From contig JAVHJL010000010.1 of the NCBI GenBank assembly GCA_036971715.1, forward strand, positions 744,001 through 808,000: DNA of 64,000 nucleotides. Direction: 5' to 3'. The position numbers and the translations under genes are program-made. Below the pieces are notes generated by a model. That model ran no database searches and had not been told where the DNA came from. It saw only the letters and a list, made by a program, of their open reading frames with translations. Origin of the DNA: Arthrobotrys musiformis (lineage: Eukaryota > Ascomycota > Orbiliomycetes > Orbiliales > Orbiliaceae). This document shows positions 25,056-35,488 of the stretch, one piece after another (the stretch's first letter is position 1; the number at the start of each line of letters is the position of its first letter).

Positions 25056-25836
25056 CTTCAAATTTGTCTTATACGGGGGCCTTTGTGGACAGTTATATCA
25101 GATTATGTTCGAGGATACCATATACCGAGGTATACTGAGGCCGGCCAGTCTGGGGGGTACGCGCACAAGCCTGCGAATCCAATGGGCTTCGTAGAGGTGT
25201 ATGGTAAAAAATAGTGCTAATATTTCATCACTGCCTCGACTAGCTTTTAAAAGCGCAACTAAACCTGCAAAGATTTGACGACTGCGCAGTCTTGAGGAAG
25301 ATAGACGTAAAGAAGAGGGGGTCGAGGTCTCTCGAGACTAGCGGGGAGGTTTACCTAAGAGCTTCCTCTTTTGGAAATGCAACAGCCTGGCGCGTTGCTT
25401 CACGCTGCCGTTGATCGATCGAGAGCTAGATATCATCTGATATCATATACCCAACATACCTAGGCATATACATGCACATGCAGCATTTGACATCCAGTCA
25501 ATAGACCATTCGCATCTTGGGCTATAAGGCATGCCTAGTCGACACAATAGGTGACTAGCGCACGCTGGCGGATAGAGTCTCATAAAAACACGGCTGGCCT
25601 AGCTCACGCTTGGTCAAGACCTTTGTGCGTTTGGTACGAGACTACCTGGACGTCTCGAAGCCATAGAAAATAATCCTTTTGAATCAAATATTGAAAATTT
25701 ATTAAATAAGGATCCTAGGAAGGCCTGTTGCAATTCATTGCCGACGGCTAATTTAACTCGTATATCGACATTCCTGCGAAAATATAATAGTATATACACA
25801 TGTGAATTCTAATTATAAGTAATTTACAAGCGGCTT
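25056..25836. other. Intergenic between DUF3632-like gene and NACHT-ankyrin gene
   Basis: About 780 bp, mixed then AT-rich, with no coding signal recognised. Confidence 0.55.
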
Positions 25837-28800
25837 TCACTCTGAGGAAAGGTAATCCGACATGTCAATATCTTCGATCGGCGTGACAATCCATGGTCCG
25901 TTCCGCTCATTTTGTACCTCGAACTGCAGAGGATCAAGGAGAGACGGGGTATATAACCTGAGGGTCTTCTGGTTCGCTCCTGTAACCTCTGTTTTCGCAC
26001 CTTTTGCCAGTAGCAACTGTATAATCCTCGTAGTTCTATCTGGTCTGGCTATGAAGAACGTCTCGCCCCGGGACAATCGTAGGGCATAGAATAGTGGCGT
26101 TGGGCCGGATTCATCCCTTTCCTCCAGCGACGCGCCCCACTTTAATAGCTCTTCCACCAACCATACATTTTTAGTATATATGGCATGGTAGAGCAAACGA
26201 AACGGTTTTCCGCGAGCAATTCTTGTTCTTAAACTTGCACCTTCTCTGATGAGTCTTTGACAAGTATACATTTGTCTCGAACTAGGCTTAGTATACGTAT
26301 GAATACTTGGATCAACATCGCTATTGATCACAAGCCAGGACAATGGTGTAAACCCATTGATGTCGGTAGCTTCGATATCCGCGCCTCTTCCCAACAAAAG
26401 CCGGAGAACAGCTTCGTTGTCCCTGGGCGAGTATCGGTTCGCGTATACAGCGTAGAATAGCGGTGTTTTACCCTCGCGGTCAGCCGCTTCAATATTTGAT
26501 CCACTGTCTAACAAGAACCGAACGAGGTCTTCGTTGCCGCTGCTAACAGCGTAGAATAGCGGTGTTTTACCCTCGCGGTCAGCCGCTTCAATATTTGATC
26601 CATTGTCTAACAAGAACCGAACGAGGTCTTCGTTGCCGCTGCTAACAGCGTAGGCTAGCATTGTTTGGCCATCGCTACCTGTCGCTGTGATGTCCGCACC
26701 CTTTTCCAATAGCAACCGGACCATTTTAAATTTTCCTCGATACATAGCTTCCATTAACAACGTCCTCCCATCTTGATTTCGTACTTCAAGGTCAATTTTA
26801 TTTGTTCCCAGCAGCAGCTCAACGAGTTCTTCGTGCCCTTCGCCGACAGCGGATAAAAGAAGTTTCCCAACAATAAAATCTTTTGAGTCTACCCGGAACG
26901 AGAAAAAGTCTGTCGGATTCCTTTGTTTCATGGACCGGGGCGGGTCCAAGACTAAGGGCGGGTTAAAGTCACCGTTAGTAATGCCTATAGCTCCAAAAAG
27001 CTTTTCCTTGATTCCGTTGTGCCCGGCGCAGATAGCATACGAGATTGGCGTACCCTCGACGTCATCCTCCATAGTCGGATTTGCTCCCGCCCTAAGTAAA
27101 TGATCAACTACAACCGTATGTCCACCCCATACTGCATAAGTCAATGGTGTTCGCCGGTATCTGTCTAAAGAGTCTACCTTGGCCTTTCCAGAAAGAAAGA
27201 GAGGCCATGATCGGTAACGGTACTTCAAGAGTTCGTCAACGATGTCTTCAAAGCCATTCTTCGCAGCCCACGATAGTGCTGACCTCTTGTACGTACTATC
27301 GACAGCGTTTATGTCAATTTTATGAGTTGATCGAGCCTCGAGGACGAATGAAACCACATCCTGAACGCCAAAATAAGATGCCACCATGAGTATGGAAATA
27401 TTGCGGGGGATGTCCATGTTAGTGGTGGCCCAGTAGGCTTGAAACCAAGTATAGCATCTCCGGGAACCTGGGTCGCACATCTCGACGATACTTTTTATTT
27501 TTTGGTCATCAAGTCGAACTTGTGCATTTCTGAGATGCGCCGTCCAGTGGCTAGCGGAGTAGTCGAGAAAGATGCGTCTTCTCACACGCCCAGCGATTGA
27601 GCTAGGCATGTGACATCCAGATTCGAATTCAGGAAAGTAAAGATACCGAACACAAGCGTTAAACAGAACTTCGTGGCAATCCGACATTCGAAGTGAATTT
27701 TTCCAGCGAAAACTTCCGCTATTGACAATCTGGAATTCTAATCCTTGGTTTTCAATTAAGAATTCCTTGGCGGTCTGATGTATCAAGAACACAGTTGAAT
27801 CGATAACAACAACAAAGAAGCCGCAGAGGTTTTGAATATAGTCTTTGATTTCTTGTTCTGTCCATTCCGAGAACGGGAGTTCTTTGTAAGAATGGTAGTC
27901 CTCTGAACTGGCGAGTTGCATTGCTAGGATCATTTCGCGTAGGCGCAAGGGTCGCGCCGCAGCGACTAAAATCTTTAGGAGCAATTCCGTAGGCTCGATC
28001 CCAGGCGGCCAACCTGAATGAAGCAGTCCCGTGTCTCCTGCGCGGCTGCCTCTAGACAGAATCCCCTCGTAAGCCTCGTTGACTGTTCCGGGGAGGCGTG
28101 AAACAACCCCCATATGATTGATGTATGTACTAGGGCTACTCTCAATTAGTTCGAGAGTAAGGTGAACCCATAAGTACGTCCTATTGGGGATGGCTCTAAG
28201 CGCTTTTAGCAAACCATCCGTTTTACTATCTGTCCAGTTAAGTTTTTCTCCAATTCTCTTAACCCTGGCGTCAATAAAGATTTCAATTTCTTTAGAAATC
28301 TTGTCCCTCTCGGCATCACCCTCGCCACTCAAGTGTATCAGAGAGGCCGGGAACTCGAGGGGGTGTAACCCATATCCAATCTCTGCATTGGGACGGCTTG
28401 TAATCAGAAATTTAAGGTTGGATCCAGTACCTCCTTTGTATAGCTGTTGCAATTTTGCGATAAGCTCAGATCGGTCTTCTTTCTTGCATTCGTCAAGTGC
28501 ATCGAGAATGCAGACAACTTCACCGGCGCATTCGTCTTTCGTCACAGTTAGAAATGTGCTCCAGAGTTTATCGAATGAATCGCAGAATCTTTCTCCGGCG
28601 ATGTTAAAGCGCTCGATAATATTGTCGGAAAGTAATGAACGCTTTTGCTCAAAGAGTTGGTATATAGAGCAAAGGGCGGTAGTCGTAGTCCTCCCGTCCA
28701 AAGAGTCTTTGAAGAAAAAGTAGCATGTCGTTCTCGACTCTGTCGTGCGAAGGACGGAATCAACCAAATATTTCGCGAGGACTGACTTTCCACTACCAGG

Positions 28801-29290
28801 GTCTGCTGATACCCAAAGTATTTTCGATGGATTGGTTTCCCAGTCGTGGAATGTTGGGTGGCTTATAAACCATTCACATGTTCCACGAACTGGTTCAGGG
28901 TTTCGATCCTTGTGTTTTTGCGCTTCCGGTCTATATAAGGCTCGAAGGATGTTGATTTCATCATCTTTTTTCAATTTCGCTATTGACACCAGTTTCGGTG
29001 GATTAAATTAGCCTTTGTCTGACCAAGAAATATATCCGGAAATTCGCCCCAAGATTCTGAGCTCATGAGGATATTCGGCACGTTCCACTTACCATCATCT
29101 TTCGACGGGGTGATATTCAGCGTTCTAGTAGACAGTCAGCATGCACGTGTAGACGGACTGGCCAGCGATTAGTGGTGTGAAGATTTGGGAAACGGAAGAC
29201 ATACCCCCCAGGAGCGATGCTTAGATTGCCTGTTTGGATCGCGGCTTTTACATGCCGGTCGTTATTGAAGATAACGGAACCTGGATCCAT
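25837..29290 (-). CDS. NACHT-ankyrin NLR-type (STAND) protein
   Basis: Fungal NOD-like receptor architecture, a family linked to non-self recognition and programmed cell death. Exons 29290-29205, 29124-29093 and 28979-25837 give 1086 residues. The large frame has no ATG of its own, and two small upstream exons with GTATGT and GTAAGT donors join it in phase. Residues 1-40 form a short Gly/Asn-rich leader (IQTGNLSIAPGGTLNI) and not a HET, SesA or Goodbye-type domain. Then come GTCEWFISHPTF, the Walker A motif DPGSGKS (99-105), Walker B VVCILDALDEC (193-203) and the STAND helical region. About twelve ankyrin repeats fill residues ~590 to 1065. Two adjacent repeats are 98 of 99 bp identical. The ligand is unknown. 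Confidence 0.87.
26452..26649 (-). repeat. Tandem 99-bp ankyrin repeat duplication
   Basis: 26452-26550 and 26551-26649 differ at one base (CCACTG versus CCATTG). Each encodes one 33-residue ankyrin unit with core NEDLVRFLLD and ADREGKTPLFYAV. Confidence 0.92.
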
Positions 29291-30087
29291 GACGCCTGGC
29301 CCAGGACTTCGGTGTTGGCGTGGGGGTTGTAATTTAGTATTACGGGGTCTCGATACAAGAAACACTCAAAATATTAATCATGAACTAATAAATAATCTAG
29401 GGCCGCCGGGATGATGGTTGTTCGAGGTATCGACACTGATTGCGATCACTCGCACGTTTTATTATATATTTCGAACCCCGCTCCTTGGCCCTAGGCGCCC
29501 TCATGTTGATGCACAATGCATTTTCACAGCCTTCTGGCTTCCTCGCTCTGGATTTAGGTCTTACTACCAGCAAACCTTCCATAGATCTATAGCCTCGGAA
29601 GCTTAGTACTGAGTACGAGACCAGGATGTACCAATAAAACCCCGTTTTGCAATTTTTGTGCCGTGCCGTGTATGCATTAATGCGAGACCCTACCCCTATC
29701 GGCGCCTGGATTCGATCGATCGAGGCTTTAGGCTCGTGAGGCACAGTTTTGTTATAATTACATTAAATAATGTAGCCTCGAACCCAGGCAGCGTTAATTG
29801 GTTACGAGACTGCACATGCGACGTTAATGCAAGGCTGGGACTTCTAAATACAACAATTTCCAACACTTTCGCGGCGCTTGTACAGTTATGGACTGATGTA
29901 TGCTGCTGAGTCATTGGTGTGCCAGCTAGGACTCAAGCTCAAGGGGTCTGTACACGAAGCACAATTAAATTAACTTAACTTTGGGGTCGAATTAGATACC
30001 CTCCAAAGCATACTATATACTATTCTTGATAGTTATCACTAAGTATCTTCGATCGAATTTCCGAACTATATATTAAATTTATATAAA
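29291..30087. other. Divergent intergenic region between NLR and APH-fold genes
   Basis: Nearly 800 bp between two opposite starts. Short frames at 29397-29914 have no splice-consistent extension. It probably holds both promoters. Confidence 0.5.
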
Positions 30088-30951
30088 ATGGAACCCCCCG
30101 CCGTCACAATTCCCTACTACGCACCGTCAGCCCCCTTCCCACTCCCTACAATAGCCGAAATAGAATCCGGCGAACCCTTCCAATCACGTCCGGACCACGG
30201 GTGGAAAACGGTATTCGTCGGCGAGAAGTTTATGGTAAAATGCGGCGACTCACAATCAGTGAGTTTGATCGAGGGCGAACATATATTATTCCTCTCGCGG
30301 GTGCTGGAGTCTAAAGTAAAACTACCAGTTATTTACGCTTTATATACAGATACCAACTCGGAGGGGCAATCATTGAATTTTATAGTAATGGAAAGGGTTT
30401 ATGGGGCGTGTTTGGATACCATCTGGCCTTCTCTCGAGGAAAAATCAAAGCAGGTAATCGCTTCTACATTTAAGGCGTTCTTTCAAGAACTGCGGAGTAT
30501 ACCCGCGCCGGGTTACTACGGGAGCATAGGCAGACGACCGGTATTAGTCGGTTTCGGGGATACACTCCGCTCAAACGGCTTAATAGACGGACCGTTCTCC
30601 TCCCAGCAAGAGTTTAATAACGCCTTCGCATCGAATCTGGTGAAAGATACTTCCGAAAAACCAGCTTTGAGGTTACAGCTATACTCACGGATGATGAATA
30701 AAGCTCTTAACGACCATCCGGCGTGTTTTACGTACGGTAATTTTGGGCTGGATAATATTGTATTGGATGGCGAGGGGGGCCTTACGATTATCAACTGGCA
30801 GGATTCGGGGTGGTTGCCGACGTATTGGGAGTATATTACCGCTGTGTGCGATGTGGAGTTTGATGATGAGATGCATTTGTGGATTGCGAGTATGATACCG
30901 ACTTTTGAAGCGGAGTTTTGTGTGGTGCAGACGATGTATCGGGGGGGATGA
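30088..30951 (+). CDS. APH-family (aminoglycoside phosphotransferase/choline kinase fold) probable pseudokinase
   Basis: Single exon, 287 residues, eukaryotic-type APH fold protein. The family transfers phosphate from ATP to small molecules. Visible are the N-lobe lysine (FMVKCG, K51), the alphaC glutamate region (EGEHILFLSRVL), the hinge (NFIVMERVYG) and the catalytic region. In active members the catalytic loop reads HGDxxxxN and the metal loop IDW(E/D). Here they read YGNFGLDN (216-223) and INWQDSGW (236-243), so both catalytic aspartates are Asn (N218, N236) and the His is Tyr. The frame is intact, which argues against simple decay. It lies head to head with the NLR gene. Known role: none; loss of catalysis is inferred. 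Confidence 0.82.
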   Translation: MEPPAVTIPYYAPSAPFPLPTIAEIESGEPFQSRPDHGWKTVFVGEKFMVKCGDSQSVSLIEGEHILFLSRVLESKVKLPVIYALYTDTNSEGQSLNFIVMERVYGACLDTIWPSLEEKSKQVIASTFKAFFQELRSIPAPGYYGSIGRRPVLVGFGDTLRSNGLIDGPFSSQQEFNNAFASNLVKDTSEKPALRLQLYSRMMNKALNDHPACFTYGNFGLDNIVLDGEGGLTIINWQDSGWLPTYWEYITAVCDVEFDDEMHLWIASMIPTFEAEFCVVQTMYRGG

Positions 30952-31422
30952 TTGGGTCTTATATATAGTCTTCTCGTCTTCGTAAACGTTGTTCATAGAC
31001 ATATACATGCGTATCTTATAAATCTTCAGTCGTTTGAAGGAAGTGAAAACTGGAGGGCCTCTTAATCTTGTATTTCATAATGCTATGAAAGGGGTCTATG
31101 TAGATAGGACCAGACTTGAGGCTAAAATACCAACATCTGCAGGTGCCTGAGCTAGTCTCTAGACCCTATGCAAATACCTACCGAACGTTCGAACTAGAAC
31201 CCAACAAAAAATTGTGTTGCATGCTGAACTTATGTAATCCCAGAGCTTACTATCACCCTGGTCGCGTCGAGGCATCCTAGCTACACGAGCACGACGCTAC
31301 ATACACTCTGTAATACCCTCGCCGGTCAGATATAGATCGCAGCGTAAGCACTCTGCCAATACTCCCAGCAAAAAACATCAAACTATCTTGAGATTTCCCC
31401 GAGATAATCAGTAAATATCACA
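30952..31422. other. Intergenic between APH-fold gene and F-box gene
   Basis: 470 bp without a recognisable gene; upstream region of the F-box gene. Confidence 0.55.
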
Positions 31423-32787
31423 ATGGAGTCTACCCCTCATCTCTCACCCCTCGAATCCCTCCCCCAAGAACTCCTCTCCGCCATAATCGTCCACTTCGAA
31501 CCAGAAACCAAGATCGCTTTTCTCCGCACCTCAAAACGATTATACCATGCCACTCGTCCGCATATCTGGCACACCCTCAAAGCACCACGTACCAGATCTC
31601 GAAAGGACAATCCTACAAAGTACACCACCACATTGTATAAATTGGCAAATATAGCGAAGGAGATCGGGGTTGAGAATATGGGGTTTGGATATGTTAAGAA
31701 GTTGGTGTTTAGGTCGGGGGATGTGGTGCGGCATAGTTTGATGTTTGGGTCGTCGGATCCGGCTTTGGAGGGGCTGTTGGGGATTGTTAATGAGCTTTTG
31801 GTGGAGGGGAAGATGGATTTGCAGGAGGTGGAGTTGTATTGGGATGATATTAGTAAGTACTAGCCTGAACAAGAATTATTGTAGAGAGGCGTTTGGGAGG
31901 AATTATGCCTCGCAGACTAAATGCTGCTAGTGGTGGCCGGGACTGCGAAGTACTAATATTTGTGAAACATAGATTGCGCTTCCGGCGAGGCAGCCCGTTT
32001 CTTCAACATACTGAAAGAGTATAAGAAGCTGAACCTCCCCCAAAAGCCGTCCATCGGTGCAAAGATGACGAGCTACTTCCCAACCTCCAAACCCTTGCCG
32101 TCTTTCCCAATCGGCTCGTTAGCGCTGGAGTGTATCACGAAACTACAGCTAGGGTTTCCTGGGTATCCAAACAGTGAAGTTGAACTTAGATCTACCCCGG
32201 TCTCGCGATCTACCCCGGATATCGTGGGTGATATCGAATTATTGACTAATACGTTGCGTGGGACTCATTATCTTCGAAATCTTTCCTTGAGCTGGAAAGA
32301 TTATGTCACCGACACCCCTGCATCGGTTCTCGAGCTACCTCAGCTAAAAGAACTACAGGATGCTATCACAGACTTGAAAAATCTGTACAGTTTAACTCTA
32401 TCGGGTTATCTATTCCACCCATCCTTCTTCGTCATCCCACCGGAAAATACCAAAGTCCTGATGATAAAGCAAGAAGTCTCGATCGCATGGTGGCGGAAAT
32501 TCGCAGAGCACCCTTTTACGGGTCTCGAGGCGTTGTGCGTGAGTACGGGCCATGCGGGGACGGCGTCGACCTCACAGTGGCTGAGTGGTGATGATGAGGA
32601 GATGGTGTTTTATGGGAGTCCGGACTTTGAGTTTTTGTTGGGGAGCGTGGGGATAAAGGGGCTGAAAAGGTTTGGGAGTTACTATGAATGGTACTATCGT
32701 CCTGATGACTTCGAGACCTTGTTGAGGAAGCAGAATCCTGGGTTGAAAGATTTTGATTTTGGGGAACTCGATTGGTGGTATTTCTAA
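31423..32787 (+). CDS. F-box protein
   Basis: Probable substrate adaptor of an SCF ubiquitin ligase. Exons 31423-31852 and 31973-32787 give 414 residues. An F-box lies at residues 10-50 (LESLPQELLSAIIVHFEP and LRTSKRLYHATRPHIWHTL). The rest has leucine-spaced segments (LRNLSLSWKDY, LKNLYSLTLSGYL, IKGLKRFGSYYEW) like the irregular leucine-rich regions of fungal F-box proteins. The intron is about 120 bp, with GTAAGT donor and a CTAAT branch-like site. Substrate unknown. It follows the APH-fold gene in the same orientation. Confidence 0.8.
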
Positions 32788-34000
32788 GACCGGAACGGGG
32801 CTATTATAATTCTTCAGCCAGCTAGCTCTGGTATCGAGACACTGTAGTCTAGTTGGTCGTTTATTGAAGGGTATAAAATAGTTCTAACCTAGACATATAG
32901 TCGTACTTGTTCCTTTTGTAAATGTATCCGATTTCTATAATTGTGCTCTATATAGTATATATCAGTGAACATGCTATATACATGTAACACGCCATGAGAA
33001 TTCCCGATGGTTGTTCTGTATAGGTATGCTGTTCAAGTATATCCTGGTCAACCGCTGGTTTATAACGGCTGGTCAGGCAGAAAGAGGGCGAGTGTTGGAT
33101 TTCCACAACCTCTGCGTTGTGTTGAGTCACACAAACCCTCCAAACTTCTTGGCATATAAAATCCAAAATCTTTCGTCTTCTTCTTCTCTTCTCCTCCTTC
33201 CTCTCCTCAACAGTCCACCCCACCAACGCCACGTTTCCTTGCTACCCACAGATTTTCGATAATCCCCCAGGGACAATCAAAATCATCCACAGAACGCGAG
33301 TGAGAAATTCGGAGTAATCTTCACTTTTTCCGGGAACATCATCCGATGCCTCGAGAAACCGCCCCTAAGGGCTCGACGTGATTTTCACGTCCGCACAATG
33401 GCATCAGAAATCACGGGAGGGGAAGTAACTTCGGTTATCTTTCTTTTTTCCCATGGGAGTCCAGTGCGAAGATAGCTATTCCTCCTTTTTTGGGGGTTTA
33501 CTTTAGTGCGATACGTGGCGTATTCGACGGACCTTTTTTCTTCTGCTCTTGGGTGGGAGGGGAGGGGACGGAGGGTATGATTCGATTCCGATTACTCTGG
33601 TGGGGAGGACTGTTCACCCTTTTTTTTTCTTAGGTGAGTTTATACCCTTTCAATGGATGCTGTGAGATTAGGTACTGCGCTAACTGTGGGGAGGGGAGGG
33701 GGAGATGGCTAGTGGGGGTGGTGGAGAGTCGGTTTCGATGGACTTGAAGTGTATAGGCCCTTGGCATGTACCTAGGTATTTACAGCTTCCTTTAATCTAG
33801 AAGCCAATTTGCATTCGAATCAATTGAAAATTGTATTATATTCCGCTTGAAGCTGTGATATCAAATTCTGGTAAAATCATCAAAAAGGCGTATATTAAAA
33901 ACCTGCAGTACCTGTTCATATACACAAGAAAAAGCTCCCTCTCCCATCACCCCATCCAATCAAATCAAGAATAGAAGACTTTTAATCAAAGGATCAAAAT
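32788..34000. other. Intergenic between F-box gene and sdh4 (convergent)
   Basis: 1.2 kb. No gene supported. Contains a G-quadruplex-like G-rich motif listed separately and a second G-rich stretch around 33687-33720. Confidence 0.55.
33551..33567 (+). other. G-quadruplex-like motif
   Basis: GGGTGGGAGGGGAGGGG has four G-runs separated by single bases, the pattern expected for a stable G-quadruplex on the plus strand. Function not shown. Confidence 0.6.
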
Positions 34001-34826
34001 CTACGCCCTCCAGAACCTCTTGATAGCCTCCGTGAGTCCGACATCGTTCGTCTGGATCGAGAACAATCCCACGGCAGCAGTGATAGTTGATGCCCTCAGC
34101 AACCAGACCATCAATGCTCTTGTCTTAGCATATTGTCGCCTATTCCACCATTCGTAAATACATTAGCACATGCCAAACCGAATTGTCTGAGTATAGACCG
34201 AAAATTCATACTTTGGGAAGTAATCTGTGACACAGGCGTCGAAACCGATGTGAGAGTGTAGGACCAATGCGGTACCGAGAGCGGCGTCGAGAGCTGGGTT
34301 TGCTGTGCCGGCAGCGAAGGGAGCGACCGTGAGCGGGATCATGCCGAGGGCGATGATTCTTTCGAAAGCCCAGTGGTAAGATCCATGACTGTTTATTTTA
34401 TATTATATAAAAATTTCGTCAGAAATTATGTCCCCCCTTAAAAACGACCGATATGGAATAATTTGGACATACGAAGCACTCGGTGTGGGAACTGGAACTG
34501 GATCATTGACGGTGCCATGGACGACCTCTGTTGTAGCCGAGAAAAGAGCGATATAAAGTCAGCAAAACTATCCCTTCCCTCGTGCCGACCCCTCCAAGCC
34601 GAAATCCCACCCCAATTCAATGGGAAAACAGATATATCTGACAGAAACAGTATTGCAGATGAGATTGTTGGCACGTACGAGGTCCGGGAGGTAGAATCTG
34701 GTTCCTCTGCGAAGCGTGGAAAGCAGCGACTCGGGTTTGCGGTAGCAGTCGTATTGCCGAGGTGGTGGGCTTCGCAGCTGCGAAGATTCGGCGGGCAGCA
34801 GCAGATGAACGGAGAGTCGACGCCAT
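34001..34826 (-). CDS. sdh4: Succinate dehydrogenase membrane anchor, small cytochrome b subunit
   Basis: Inner-membrane anchor of respiratory complex II that helps bind ubiquinone and heme b. Exons 34826-34679, 34527-34473, 34388-34212 and 34139-34001 give 172 residues. A mitochondrial presequence rich in Arg, Ala and Ser (MASTLRSSAAARRIFAAAK) precedes the conserved PPGPQVVHGTVNDPVPVPTP, then GSYHWAFERIIALGMIPLTV (helix 1), ALGTALVLHSHIGFDACVTDYFPK (helix 2 with the heme/quinone-site His and Asp-Tyr) and a third helix ALMVWLLRASTITAAVGLFS. The last acceptor at 34139 (GAATAG) is required for frame; the nearer CTAAG would stop it. Confidence 0.93.
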
Positions 34827-35488
34827 TGTTGGAAACAACCACCGGATAGACACTGCTCTGGCTGTCTGTCTGATTAGATAACTATCTGAGTATCGATGCC
34901 TGGGGCTCCGAGATAGTTTCGTCGGTGGCTGTTCTTTTTCTGGTGTTTGGGGAGAGAGAAGAGAAGAGAAGAGAAGGTGGTTGTGTTCGAGAGGAAGAAG
35001 TTGTGGAATCGAATTTCTCGTCGGCCAAAAACCGTGGAAGGACAAACCAGCCAATGGCAGGCGAGCCAATTCCATTGCGATGATATCATGTGAAAGGAAC
35101 AACCACGGAAACCGTCGTATCGGACCGTCTAGCTCCACGCGCAGCCACCGGGTAGACATCCGAATAGCATAGGAAGATAGCCCTGCTCCCGTTCTTGTAT
35201 CTGGGCGAAATTCACGGATTTTCACGAAGAATCCAAGCCGTGATCACATCCGAAAGATGGCGACCCGGGTTCTGATATGCGGCGTGCTCGCCTGATGTTG
35301 CCTGCTGTGCGTTGCGCTGTCGTGTAAAAGTGCCCCAGCCAAATTTTCGTCGTCGTTTCTGTCTGAGACCAGACTTCGAGACCTCTGCTGAATACTTATA
35401 TTACACCACCATCACCGCCCTCGAACCCCCCTCAAGGAACACCTCCTCCTCGACATCCCCGCGTCTTCGTCTCCTCTCTTCGTCCGCG
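34827..35488. promoter_or_regulatory. Divergent promoter of sdh4 and mitochondrial processing peptidase beta
   Basis: 662 bp between opposite starts of two nuclear genes for mitochondria. Contains CCAATGG at 35051-35057 and CCAAT at 35066-35070. CCAAT is the binding site of the fungal HAP complex, which activates respiratory genes; shared use here is inferred. Confidence 0.5.

Noticed and set aside
32948..33232. 94-codon minus-strand frame with a basic run
   Set aside because: Lies between a gene end and a G-rich stretch; composition and lack of start context suggest chance.
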